From NCBI GenBank assembly GCA_041392475.1, contig JAWKLZ010000001.1:372001-436000 (forward strand): DNA of 64,000 nucleotides. Reading direction: 5' to 3'. Under the pieces are notes generated by a model that was given only the letters and a program-made list of their open reading frames with translations, was not told where the DNA came from and did not search any database. This DNA comes from Chitinophagales bacterium (lineage in GTDB: Bacteria; Bacteroidota; Bacteroidia; Chitinophagales; UBA2359). Of the stretch, positions 25,847 through 34,463 are shown piece after piece; within the stretch, counting starts at the first letter, position 1, and each line of letters starts with the position of its first letter. The translations under genes and the position numbers were made by a program.

Positions 25847-28800
25847 TTAATTAGATTTTCCATACAATAATTGTAAGACTGCATATAGATTGTTACTTCC
25901 CCCCAATAAATTACTCAAAGGATGACTATCTACAAAATAAACACTATGGTCTTGAAACCAAGCAGTTTGACCATTATCATAACTTACTTTTACCCAGTTA
26001 TTGGCTACATCTCCCGCCATTCTGGTATGTTCAATAGTTTGAATAGAAGTTGCTTTAATAAACAATTCTTTATTTTTCTCTTGAAAAAGCTCTTTTCTTT
26101 GTCCTTTATAGTAAAGTCCTTCATAATCTAAGAGAAGTAAACCTATAAAAGGATTTCGATTGGCGAATATGCCAAATTGCTTTGGAGAATACCAAATCGT
26201 ATTAAAAACTTCTCTAAAATTGGAAGAGGATTGAGGTTGATATCGCACATAATTGATTTGCTTTAAGACTTTGCGTGCCATTTGATTAATATTCAAATTT
26301 GAGGCATCAACATATTCAAATCTGTCTATAAAAAATAAAGGGAATATTTTCAATATTTCTTCATAAGTAATACGATAACCTATAGGAATAATTTTAGGTT
26401 GGTCTGTTTTCTCTAATGCAAAAAAAGTAGCCGCTTCAGCAACATTCCATTTATTAGTTAAATAAGGTTCGCTTACGATTATAACTGCAAATTCACTTTT
26501 TCTAATTCCCTCTTGTATGCCCCAAAGTAATGAACTTTTTTTTCTTCTTAGTTTGTCAAGAGAACACCAAACTTTTAATCCTAATTGTTTTAAGGAATTA
26601 TTAATCTTTTTCGCAAACTCTGCATCTTCATTTGCAAAAGATAAAAACACATCAAATTCATATTTTTTATTGTTTTCTTTTGGTGAACCAGAATCATTCT
26701 TGACTTCCTTTTTTGTTAAATTTTCAAGGTTATCTACTAATTCATCTTTATTTTTTCTAAGTGATGAATTATCAGGATTTAAGTATAATGATTTATCTAT
26801 GTATTTTATTGCTTCTTTATGATTCTGTAATTCTGAATTAATGAAACCTAAATTTGAGTAGATTTCTGACATATTTTTTTGATAATCATTATTCTGTGAA
26901 TTAGATTTACTCAATTGTTTATAAATCCCTAAAGCTTCCTCATAAGCTTTAAGAGCTGCATTAAACTCACTTTTAGTCTTATATATTGCTCCTAAGTCAT
27001 TCAAAGTATTTGCTAGATTAAGTGAATATACTTGTGGATTTCCTCCTGCTAACCTTCGATAAATATCTAAGGCTTCTTCATAGTAAACAAGAGCTTTAGA
27101 AAACTCTTGTCTACTATTATATAGACTAGCCAAATTATTTAAGATAGTAGCAGCATTAGGTAAAAATACCTGTAGATTTTCCTCTCCTAATCTTCGATAA
27201 ATTTCTAAGGCTTCTTCATAATAAAGAAGAGCTTTAGAAAACTCTTGTTTATTACCATATAGAGTAGCCAAATTATTTAAAATAGTAGGAACATTAGGTA
27301 AAAATACCTGTGGATTTCCCCCTGCTAACCTTCTATAAATTTCTAAGGCTTCATTATAGTAAATAATAGCTTGGTCAAGCTCATTTTTAATATAATATAC
27401 AGTGCCTAAATTATTTAAAGTCTTAGCTAAATCTGATAAAAATTCTTGTGGATTTTTATTTGATAATCTCCGATAAATATTTAAGGCTTCTTGAAAAACT
27501 TTAAGGGCTATATTAAATTCGCTTTTACGCTCATGTATTGCACCTAAATTGTTCAAGGTGTTTGCTACATTAGGCAAAAATATTTGCGGATTTTCCATTG
27601 ATAATCTTCGATAGATACCTAAGCCCTTCTCATAAGTTACAAAAGCATCATTCAAGCGATTATTTTTATTATAAGAATTTGCTAATGCATTGACTAAATC
27701 AATAGTATTATCTTCTTTTAAGCATTTTAAAGCACTTTCCCCAAAGGGAATTAAATAGGTTTGTAGTGCTAAATCGCCCTTTGCTCCATTAAGTAAGCGT
27801 GTAAGAGAATCAAGATAAGGTCTATATTCTGCTTCATAATCTTTAATATTCCATTTTTGAAGGAGGACTTGTTGTAAAATTTTATTCATAGCATACATTT
27901 TACTTCCATCCTCCTGTTCTTCTACACTTAACCAACCTTTTTGCCTCAATTTTTTAGCAGCATTTATGTACCCAAACCACTCCACATCGTCTTTTTCAAC
28001 ATCCAGTTGCCATAAAGACAAAATTCTTTCAACGGGAATAAAAATAGATGGAAGTAAAGTCCATAATCGCAGCAATTTTTCCTCTTTTTCAGACAATTCA
28101 CCTAATTGAAAAATCTCTATCAAATAGGAAAATACCTGTTCGATGGTTCTGCCCTGCTTGTGGGGACTTTGTATTGCGGTTTCATAACCTAATTGAAGGC
28201 TATTTTGCAGCTTTTGCTCCAATCGGAATAGGGGAATTTGGAGGTGTTGAGCAGTTTTTGCGTATAACTCTATGGAAAGGGTATGGTAGCTTAAAACACT
28301 GAGTATATTTTGAACAGTAGCGATATCTTTTTGAGTCACAGGCTTATTATAATGTAACAGAAACAATTGATAGGCATCTGTTTCACTTAGGTAACTCAAT
28401 CTTAATTGTTCACAACCTTTTATTTCATGCCGAGAAGTTACCAAAACTTTCCAATGAGGAGGCATAGGGATTTCTCGAAGTGTCTGTAATTCAGAGGTAG
28501 CATTGTCTATCACCAATAGATTATTTTTCTCGGGCTTCACAATTTGCCGCATTGCCGCAAAAACCGTTTTCAATTGATCTTTGGCTGACAATTTGCTGTC
28601 TTGAAAATTCAATTGTAGGGAACTCAACAATCCCATATTATTCAAAAAAATGGATTCGGGGTTGTTGTCGTTTTGCGTCAGCCAAGCAATGTGTAGGTAT
28701 TTGTCTTTGTTTTTTTCGACATAAACCTGCGCTAAGGTCGTTTTCCCGATACCCCCCATACCACTTATCAGCACAATTTTGTAACTTATATCAGCAGCCA

Positions 28801-29569
28801 AAATTGCCTTCTCCAAACGCTTCAAATCCTTTTCCCGACCAATGACATCCCTCAGGTCGATAGGAGGGATAAAGGTAAGGTATTCAGGTATTTGGCTTTC
28901 TGAAAAAGTATCGTTATTGAGAGAAGAAAGTAGAGTTTTCCGATTTATAGATTCCCAATTCCTTATCCTTTCTTCCAACTCCTTAGGAACATATTTCAAT
29001 ATATCTGGGTCATTAACATCCTCCGTAAACTCTAAAGAAATATTTGCCTTTTCCAAGCCCTTTGAATCGGTAGAAAGAGTTTTGAAGTAGAGTGATAGGT
29101 AGTTTGCTTTTTGATACGCATTGCTTTCTTGTTTTATTTTCTCAATGATAATTCTCTCCATTTCTTGTGCATCGTACACGCTTTTTGCCCACAAAGTATG
29201 GATATTATAGACATTCTCTCCTATTTGGGATTTGTTTTGAAGGGCGTATTGTTCGATGAAAAAAGCCACTTTTTTTCTTATTGGAGGAGCTAACAAAGCA
29301 CTCAATTTTTTTCTCTTTTCTTCTTCTATACAAAACAAGTCTGCTCCAATCACTTTACATATTCCCGATAAAATCAAATCAGAAACCACGATGTAAGAAG
29401 CCTGTTTTTGAGGGGTTTTGTGTTTGTAAGCTCGAAAGTTGAGCCAAAGTTTGTAGAGCAAATCGGTGGAAAACAATAGAGGTTGGGCAGCAAAGTACAA
29501 AAATTCTTCGTAACCTTCTCCCATTTCACAAAAATGGGCAATTTGTATGTCGTAAGTAGTATCTGGCAT
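25847..29569 (-). CDS. STAND (NB-ARC)-TPR-TIR-SH3-like protein of a MoxR-vWA conflict system
   Basis: 1240 residues, no signal peptide. Residues 1-165 are a helical domain with 'FSTDLLYKLWLNFRAY' and 'SYIVVSDLILSGICKVIGADLF', resembling the N-terminal region of proteins encoded beside MoxR-vWA pairs (from memory). An NB-ARC/STAND NTPase follows: Walker A SGMGGIGKTTLAQ (about 268-280), Walker B 'NNLLVIDNATSE' (about 348-359), sensor 'VLVTSRHEI' and a winged-helix part. About five 46-residue TPR units cover roughly 630-890. A TIR domain starts at 'KYEFDVFLSFANEDAEFA' (about 968), with the likely catalytic Glu in 'WNVAEAATFFALE' (about 1045). The last 80 residues look like a bacterial SH3 module (NNWVKVSYDNGQTAWF). 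It starts 8 bp after the vWA gene, so it closes that operon. Expected role: oligomerise on a trigger and let TIR degrade NAD+ (family knowledge plus inference). Confidence 0.88.
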   Translation of the reverse strand: MPDTTYDIQIAHFCEMGEGYEEFLYFAAQPLLFSTDLLYKLWLNFRAYKHKTPQKQASYIVVSDLILSGICKVIGADLFCIEEEKRKKLSALLAPPIRKKVAFFIEQYALQNKSQIGENVYNIHTLWAKSVYDAQEMERIIIEKIKQESNAYQKANYLSLYFKTLSTDSKGLEKANISLEFTEDVNDPDILKYVPKELEERIRNWESINRKTLLSSLNNDTFSESQIPEYLTFIPPIDLRDVIGREKDLKRLEKAILAADISYKIVLISGMGGIGKTTLAQVYVEKNKDKYLHIAWLTQNDNNPESIFLNNMGLLSSLQLNFQDSKLSAKDQLKTVFAAMRQIVKPEKNNLLVIDNATSELQTLREIPMPPHWKVLVTSRHEIKGCEQLRLSYLSETDAYQLFLLHYNKPVTQKDIATVQNILSVLSYHTLSIELYAKTAQHLQIPLFRLEQKLQNSLQLGYETAIQSPHKQGRTIEQVFSYLIEIFQLGELSEKEEKLLRLWTLLPSIFIPVERILSLWQLDVEKDDVEWFGYINAAKKLRQKGWLSVEEQEDGSKMYAMNKILQQVLLQKWNIKDYEAEYRPYLDSLTRLLNGAKGDLALQTYLIPFGESALKCLKEDNTIDLVNALANSYNKNNRLNDAFVTYEKGLGIYRRLSMENPQIFLPNVANTLNNLGAIHERKSEFNIALKVFQEALNIYRRLSNKNPQEFLSDLAKTLNNLGTVYYIKNELDQAIIYYNEALEIYRRLAGGNPQVFLPNVPTILNNLATLYGNKQEFSKALLYYEEALEIYRRLGEENLQVFLPNAATILNNLASLYNSRQEFSKALVYYEEALDIYRRLAGGNPQVYSLNLANTLNDLGAIYKTKSEFNAALKAYEEALGIYKQLSKSNSQNNDYQKNMSEIYSNLGFINSELQNHKEAIKYIDKSLYLNPDNSSLRKNKDELVDNLENLTKKEVKNDSGSPKENNKKYEFDVFLSFANEDAEFAKKINNSLKQLGLKVWCSLDKLRRKKSSLLWGIQEGIRKSEFAVIIVSEPYLTNKWNVAEAATFFALEKTDQPKIIPIGYRITYEEILKIFPLFFIDRFEYVDASNLNINQMARKVLKQINYVRYQPQSSSNFREVFNTIWYSPKQFGIFANRNPFIGLLLLDYEGLYYKGQRKELFQEKNKELFIKATSIQTIEHTRMAGDVANNWVKVSYDNGQTAWFQDHSVYFVDSHPLSNLLGGSNNLYAVLQLLYGKSN
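26890..27690. repeat. 138-bp tandem repeats encoding TPR units
   Basis: Within the STAND gene, about five tandem units of 138 bp (46 residues) encode 'NPQVFLPNxAxTLNNLAxLY...EFSKALxYYEEALEIYRRLxxx'. The units around 27050-27340 are close to identical at the DNA level, so recent duplication or recombination is likely. The segment is more AT-rich than the rest of the gene. Confidence 0.85.
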
Positions 29570-29577
29570 TTTAGAAA

Positions 29578-30735
29578 TTATTTTCCTCGAAGTGTATTGA
29601 TAGCAGTTTGCAAATTGTGTTGGGTGTCCAAACCAAACATGGGAATCAATCGGGCAATCCTTTCAGCCGTTGTTCCCACCCACCTTTTTTCGGGCATTGG
29701 ATTCAACCAAACGATTTTCTCCGTTACTTTTTTGATTTGCAAAATAAATCGAAGTGTCTTTTTGAACCTTGCCGTAGAATTTCCGCCTCTTGCAGCCCCC
29801 GCATCGCTGATGATGATGACAGAGGAATAGATAGATAGAAAATTGTCGATTATATCATCTGTTTTATCATAGGCAGTATGAGCCGTATTTTTGTAAACGT
29901 ATTCTTCGGGTATGTTGTAAAAATAGTATTGGGCAATCTGTTGTTTGTTGGCTTCTTTGTGGGTTTGAAAGGCATCTTTTAGGGCAGTTGCAAAAGTCTC
30001 TGCCAACTGTTCAAAAGCAATCATCGAACCGCCATTGTCTATCAACAACAAGACATTATTGACCACTCTTTCTTTTTTTTGAAATACAGGCTGAAAACCC
30101 ACTCCTTTCTCTGCAAACGCTTGAATGCTTGCTTCTATGTCTATTTCTTGCTGATTTATCGAAGCCTGTTTGAGGGGCAAAAAACGGCAGACTTGCAGCA
30201 TTTGCCGCTTGCTGATGTCAAAATAATTGTTGGAAAAAAAGAATTTCTTTTTGGGTTTTTGTGAGGTGGACAATTGAATACTTTCGCCGTCGCCACTGCC
30301 CAAAACATATTTTACCAATGAAGTTTTGGGAAGATTGTTGAGTTGATTTTGCGCCTTATTTTCTTCTTCTGATAAGGTGTTTTCATTGAGTTGTGGGTCG
30401 TTGAAATCGGGTTCATTGTTTGAATTTTCCACGTCTTTTTCCTCTTGCTTCGCATCTTCTTCTTTCAAGTTTTTGTTTTCCCATTTTGTTTTCTTGAATT
30501 TGTCCTCAAATAAACTTTTGAAAACAAATTCGCTTTGATTGGGTTTTAGCCACAACAATTTACACAAGCGAAAAAGTCTATTTTCTTCTGCCAAACCCAT
30601 TTCTTTATTCATACCAAAACCACCCTGCAAAGCATCCATCAAGGCATTGTATTCCGCAATGCCCAGAGAAAAACCATTCTTACGCAAAGCAAGGAAAAAA
30701 TCGTATAAGGGAAGAGAAGGCTTGCTAAAATTCAT
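29578..30735 (-). CDS. vWA domain protein (CoxE-like) of the conflict system
   Basis: 385 residues from the ATG at 30735; a start at 30762 would add nine residues and increase the overlap with the MoxR gene. N-terminal helical region ('LYDFFLALRKNGFSLGIAEYNALMDAL'), then a long acidic, Glu/Asn/Lys-rich linker (about residues 80-140). The C-terminal von Willebrand A domain has the MIDAS loop DNGGS (about residue 233 of this start) in 'VLLLIDNGGSMIAFEQ' and a second Asp in 'SSVIIISDAGAARGG'. The first MIDAS Ser is replaced by Gly, so metal binding may be altered. The gene overlaps moxR by 11 bp and is followed 8 bp later by the STAND gene. MoxR-vWA pairs act as chaperone-like or signalling modules; here they would sense or license the effectors. 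Confidence 0.85.
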   Translation of the reverse strand: MNFSKPSLPLYDFFLALRKNGFSLGIAEYNALMDALQGGFGMNKEMGLAEENRLFRLCKLLWLKPNQSEFVFKSLFEDKFKKTKWENKNLKEEDAKQEEKDVENSNNEPDFNDPQLNENTLSEEENKAQNQLNNLPKTSLVKYVLGSGDGESIQLSTSQKPKKKFFFSNNYFDISKRQMLQVCRFLPLKQASINQQEIDIEASIQAFAEKGVGFQPVFQKKERVVNNVLLLIDNGGSMIAFEQLAETFATALKDAFQTHKEANKQQIAQYYFYNIPEEYVYKNTAHTAYDKTDDIIDNFLSIYSSVIIISDAGAARGGNSTARFKKTLRFILQIKKVTEKIVWLNPMPEKRWVGTTAERIARLIPMFGLDTQHNLQTAINTLRGK

Positions 30736-31696
30736 CGTTCTCCATTTTTTGATTGGCTTCAATGGTTTTCAACAATACTTGCTTGAAGGGAATTTTTCCC
30801 GTATTGATTAAATCCAATTGTTCGATTAAGCGATTTTGAGTTTTCGTTCTGTTTTCAGCATTGGGCTTGTCGGCTTTGACTTGGGTGTAATAATCAATCA
30901 TTTTGAACCAATCAATCAATTCACTTGTAGAAGGTTTTTTGTCTGTATCGCTGAGGTTTTCCCTGATTTCAGAAAAAAGTTCCAATGCTTTTTCAACCAC
31001 ATCTTCGTCCACGCTTTCGATGTGATGCTCGACAATTTTCGCCAATTGTTCTTCTGGAAAATTGATAAAGTGAAAAATGCAACGCCTCAAAAATGCAGGA
31101 GGCAGTTCTTTTTCTTGGTTGCTCGTAATGATGACCAATACATCGCTTTGGGCTTTTATCTCTCCATCTTTGCCGAGTTCTTTGATAAAGAAAGTTTTGT
31201 TTTCCAACTCCAACAACAAATCGTTGGGAAAATCAATATCCGCCTTGTCGATTTCGTCAATTAACAAAACGTTGGGCTTGTTTCCATTTTGCGGCTGGGT
31301 AAACGCATTTGCCAATTTTCCGTATTCGATGTATTCCTTGATGTTCTCCGTTTTTTTATTTTGTGCATCGCCCAAGTTGGCATGATAGAGTCGCTTTAGG
31401 GCATCGTATTGGTAAATCCCATCTTTGGCTTTGGTGGTCGATTTGATGTCCCAACGAAAATAGTGATCTTGCATTTTTTCTCCATGTAGTTCATAAGCAA
31501 CGACTTCCGCCAAGCGTGTTTTGCCACAGCCAGGTTCACCCATCAGCAATAGTGGGCGTTTGTATTGGAGGGCAAGGGCAAGGTTCACCGCTTCTATCAA
31601 TTCATCTGAAGCCCAATAATATTCCAAGCCCAATTCATGTTCTTTCTCTGTTGGGTTCTCAAGCGCATTGCCATTAAAAGTTAATATTTCAGCCAT
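30725..31696 (-). CDS. MoxR-family AAA+ ATPase
   Basis: 323 residues. Walker A GEPGCGKT (53-60), Walker B 'NVLLIDEIDKADIDFPNDLLLELE' (Asp147-Glu148), sensor-1 Asn in 'VIITSNQEKELPPAFLRRC' (Asn193) with arginines 204-205 behind it, and a C-terminal helical lid. This is the MoxR pattern, including the insert before the DFPNDL segment. Cytoplasmic. It overlaps the upstream EAD-iSTAND gene by 16 bp and the downstream vWA gene by 11 bp, so the genes are translationally coupled. In MoxR-vWA-effector operons the ATPase is thought to remodel or gate the vWA/effector assembly. Confidence 0.9.
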   Translation of the reverse strand: MAEILTFNGNALENPTEKEHELGLEYYWASDELIEAVNLALALQYKRPLLLMGEPGCGKTRLAEVVAYELHGEKMQDHYFRWDIKSTTKAKDGIYQYDALKRLYHANLGDAQNKKTENIKEYIEYGKLANAFTQPQNGNKPNVLLIDEIDKADIDFPNDLLLELENKTFFIKELGKDGEIKAQSDVLVIITSNQEKELPPAFLRRCIFHFINFPEEQLAKIVEHHIESVDEDVVEKALELFSEIRENLSDTDKKPSTSELIDWFKMIDYYTQVKADKPNAENRTKTQNRLIEQLDLINTGKIPFKQVLLKTIEANQKMENDEF

Positions 31697-32718
31697 TTGG
31701 ATTTGTGTTTATCGAATTCTTGACCAATTTCTCTACAAATATAATAAAGGACTTTTTCGGGATGTCCATTTCCACAGTCTATTAAAAGTTGTTCAATTGT
31801 TTTTTCTTCCAAATTAAAACAATCGCAAATGTCTTCTTCTGCCAAGCCCAACCAATCTTCAATACATTTGTTGGTCAATGCCTGTATGGGAGTCAATGCA
31901 ATGAATTTTAAGAGTTGTTCTTGCTTGGCTTGAAAGGCTTTGGTTTTAGATGAAAAAATACAATATTGGGAATAAGGGTCGCCTATTGTTAATTCATCTT
32001 CAATAAAAAAGAAGATACATTTGTGAATTGTAGAGGACTTTATTTTGGTGAAAAAATAATCAATGATGTCCACGAATGCTTCAAAATCTTCCGAATGAAT
32101 CAAGATATTGACATTTTTGATTATCAAAATTTGAGAGGCAGTTTCTATTTTTTCAAGCAACACTTCCTTGATTTGATGCCTGTGAACATCAATGGATTCA
32201 GATTCGTCGTATTTTTTTACCCCAATATTCAAAGCCAGATGCTGTACCAAACTCGATACATTGAATTGAGAACTTTTTAGGTCTATGGTGATTGGAGGGT
32301 GAATGGGTTTTTCTGTTTGGTAGTGGTAAATCAGCCTATTGTAAAGCCAACTTTGTCCATAGTTTTGTTCGGCTCTAATCACAAAGGGAATAATAGGCTT
32401 TTTGCTTTTGACAATCGCTTTGAAATACTTGACTTGAGAGGTAAAATTGAGATTGCAAAGAAGTTGATATATTTGGTCGGAACTGTCGGGCTGCAAAAAT
32501 TTTTTGTCTTCATTTTCCGCATTTATCAGTTCTTTGTTTCTTTGAACAAATCGTTGTAAACGGCGGCAGAAAATTCTTTTATCGAAGTTAAGAGGAGGTG
32601 ATATAAATTCATCATTGAAGGCATTGTAAATGGGGTCCTCCTCAAAATATTTATCCAAGATTTCGAATGCTGCGTCCAAATCTTGGTCAATAAGGCTTTT
32701 TATTTCTTTTACAGTCAT
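31681..32718 (-). CDS. EAD-iSTAND protein (effector-associated domain plus degenerate NTPase)
   Basis: 345 residues. Residues 1-62 are a small helical domain ('IKSLIDQDLDAAFEILDKYF...YNAFNDEF', 'RRLQRFVQR') clearly homologous to the C-terminal domain of the adjacent TIR-caspase protein; this fits the effector-associated domains that act as homotypic adaptors. The rest resembles an inactive STAND module: where a P-loop is expected, the sequence reads FVIRAEQNYGQSWLYNRL (about 112-129), lacking the GK[ST] of a working Walker A. A Walker-B-like strand 'ILIIKNVNILI' has no acidic pair. So it is probably a scaffold or receptor, not an ATPase. It lies 15 bp after the TIR-caspase gene and overlaps moxR by 16 bp. 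Confidence 0.72.
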   Translation of the reverse strand: MTVKEIKSLIDQDLDAAFEILDKYFEEDPIYNAFNDEFISPPLNFDKRIFCRRLQRFVQRNKELINAENEDKKFLQPDSSDQIYQLLCNLNFTSQVKYFKAIVKSKKPIIPFVIRAEQNYGQSWLYNRLIYHYQTEKPIHPPITIDLKSSQFNVSSLVQHLALNIGVKKYDESESIDVHRHQIKEVLLEKIETASQILIIKNVNILIHSEDFEAFVDIIDYFFTKIKSSTIHKCIFFFIEDELTIGDPYSQYCIFSSKTKAFQAKQEQLLKFIALTPIQALTNKCIEDWLGLAEEDICDCFNLEEKTIEQLLIDCGNGHPEKVLYYICREIGQEFDKHKSKWLKY

Positions 32719-32733
32719 ATTAGGTGATTAATT

Positions 32734-34356
32734 TCACATTTTTCTCTTTACAAATCTTTTGAGTTTACTTCTGTAAGTTGCTTTATTGAAGTTGTCTGGC
32801 CTTTCAAAATACTCGTTAGCAAGGTCATTGTAAGTACCATTGCTGTCTCCAAAGACTTTATCTAAAGCATCTAAGGCTTCATCAATATCTTGGTCAATAA
32901 GTTTGATAATTTCTTCTTTGGTCATTGTATCTATATTTTCGTTTATAGGAGGCTCAGGTTTAACAATTATGCTTTTCGCTGTTGCAATATTATAAGCACA
33001 TATAATAAAGTCTTCTGCACCCAAATTTTCTATTCGTTTGAAAACTGGGTTTTGTTGGTGATGATATTTACTCAACGCTTTTTCTGATACTTTTGCAGGG
33101 ACATAGTTCATTAAGTCGATTAGCCTCACCCAACCATCTTTTCGTATGTTTTCTGCTCCACTTAGGCTTTCCAATAATACTTGGGTAAACAATCCATTTG
33201 TTCCCAAATCCAAAGAAGTTTCATTGGCTTGACAAGAGGTTAAGATTACACGACCACTTCCTTTCTTCATCTCTCCTGCCCCCCCTCTTTCTACAGGCGA
33301 ATCATTGAACTCTGTATCTAATTCTTCTACAAAACCTTTCAAAAATTTAGCGTTCAGAGCATCTAAGTTTTTCTCTACAGGTATGTTTTCGGCATGGCAA
33401 CAGTCTAAAGCAATCATACTTTTTTTAGCTCTTATTTCAGTGATTTTTTGAGCAAAGTGTTTAGAAAGCACTACTTTATCCTCATGGAAGGTTCTGTTTT
33501 TTCTCCATTGGGATAAATCAAAATCATAAGGAACTAAAAAATAGTTTGTTCCATCTGTTTCGCCATGTCCCGAATAATAAACTAGAACAGAAGCATTGGG
33601 GTCATTCTTCGTTTTATTTGCCAAAGTATCTAAGGCATTTAATATATTGGATGCCGTAGCATTTTCTTCTGTAAGTTGGATAATGTTTTCTTGTTTGTAG
33701 CCCGCTTTTTGAAGATTGGTAAAATGGGAATTTAAGGCTTCAATATCTTTTAAAGTGCCATTTAGTGGTCTTACTTTGTTGCTCCAATGCTCATAACGAA
33801 TACCTATTAAAAGTGCATAACCATGTTCAAAATAATTAGTATCTGGCATATCCGTGTTTTTTATCAAAGACTTTTCTTCTGGTTTAGAAGCCATTTCGGT
33901 ATTTACAATATCCATTATTTCTTGTACTACTTCTAAATAAGCCGATTCTTTAGAAGCCCAAGTACTGATTGCCTGTTGGTTTTTGGGTAAAGGGCTTAAG
34001 TCTTTGAGAGTTGGACTAATATTCCATAAACAAGGGCGTAATATAATAGGAATAATAAGTTTTTCAGATGTTTTGGCAATTTTCAATTGCTCCATTGCAT
34101 CATCGTCATTGAACAAACTGGCAGAAATCAAACAAAGAACAATATCTGCTTTTTGCAGTTCTCGTTCAATTTCCTTTTTCCATTCTCTCCCTGCATGAAT
34201 CCTGTTTTTCCCCCAAGTATCAATAAATTTTTCATTGACCAACAAAGCCAATTGCTTTTCCAATTCATTGCGCCATGTATTGTCTTCATCAGAATAAATA
34301 TAAAAAACGGAATAGGTGTTGTTACTCATACTTTCTATTATTGTATTAAAAGCCAA
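32734..34356 (-). CDS. TIR-caspase-EAD protein
   Basis: 540 residues; the ATG at 34329 (MSNNTYSVFYIYSDED) is an equally good start. Residues about 12-155 form a TIR-like domain ('KADIVLCLISASLFNDDDAMEQL', 'IIPIILRPCLW'). Residues about 178-455 form a C14 caspase-like peptidase with catalytic His264 in 'VLVYYSGHGETDGT' and Cys320 in 'MIALDCCHAE'. Residues 479-540 are an effector-associated domain nearly repeating the N-terminus of the next protein ('EEIIKLIDQDIDEALDALDKVF'). First gene of the five-gene minus-strand operon. Expected role (inference): protease plus TIR effector recruited through EAD-EAD contact. The TIR part shares 'IPI-L-R-C-W...PLPKN' with the TIR protein at the right end of the window. 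Confidence 0.88.
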   Translation of the reverse strand: MAFNTIIESMSNNTYSVFYIYSDEDNTWRNELEKQLALLVNEKFIDTWGKNRIHAGREWKKEIERELQKADIVLCLISASLFNDDDAMEQLKIAKTSEKLIIPIILRPCLWNISPTLKDLSPLPKNQQAISTWASKESAYLEVVQEIMDIVNTEMASKPEEKSLIKNTDMPDTNYFEHGYALLIGIRYEHWSNKVRPLNGTLKDIEALNSHFTNLQKAGYKQENIIQLTEENATASNILNALDTLANKTKNDPNASVLVYYSGHGETDGTNYFLVPYDFDLSQWRKNRTFHEDKVVLSKHFAQKITEIRAKKSMIALDCCHAENIPVEKNLDALNAKFLKGFVEELDTEFNDSPVERGGAGEMKKGSGRVILTSCQANETSLDLGTNGLFTQVLLESLSGAENIRKDGWVRLIDLMNYVPAKVSEKALSKYHHQQNPVFKRIENLGAEDFIICAYNIATAKSIIVKPEPPINENIDTMTKEEIIKLIDQDIDEALDALDKVFGDSNGTYNDLANEYFERPDNFNKATYRSKLKRFVKRKM

Positions 34357-34372
34357 TAATAAGATTTTTCAC

Positions 34373-34380
34373 CAAACTTA
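34373..34380 (-). promoter_or_regulatory. Possible -7 box of the conflict operon
   Basis: On the minus strand TAAGTTTG (plus CAAACTTA, 34373-34380) matches TAnnTTTG. The nearest TTG-type -33 element is 23 nt upstream (plus CAA at 34404), longer than usual. Start would fall near 34366, just before the first gene. Confidence 0.3.
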
Positions 34381-34463
34381 ACAAATTAAGAGCATATTTA
34401 TCTCAAAATAAGTTACTTGAAAAAATACTTTAACCCAACTTACAGTCTAAAAATCATATATTA

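Noticed and set aside
26890..27690. Regular repeats considered as a CRISPR array
   Set aside because: Period is 138 bp, in frame, and encodes TPR helices; there are no short repeats with unique spacers.
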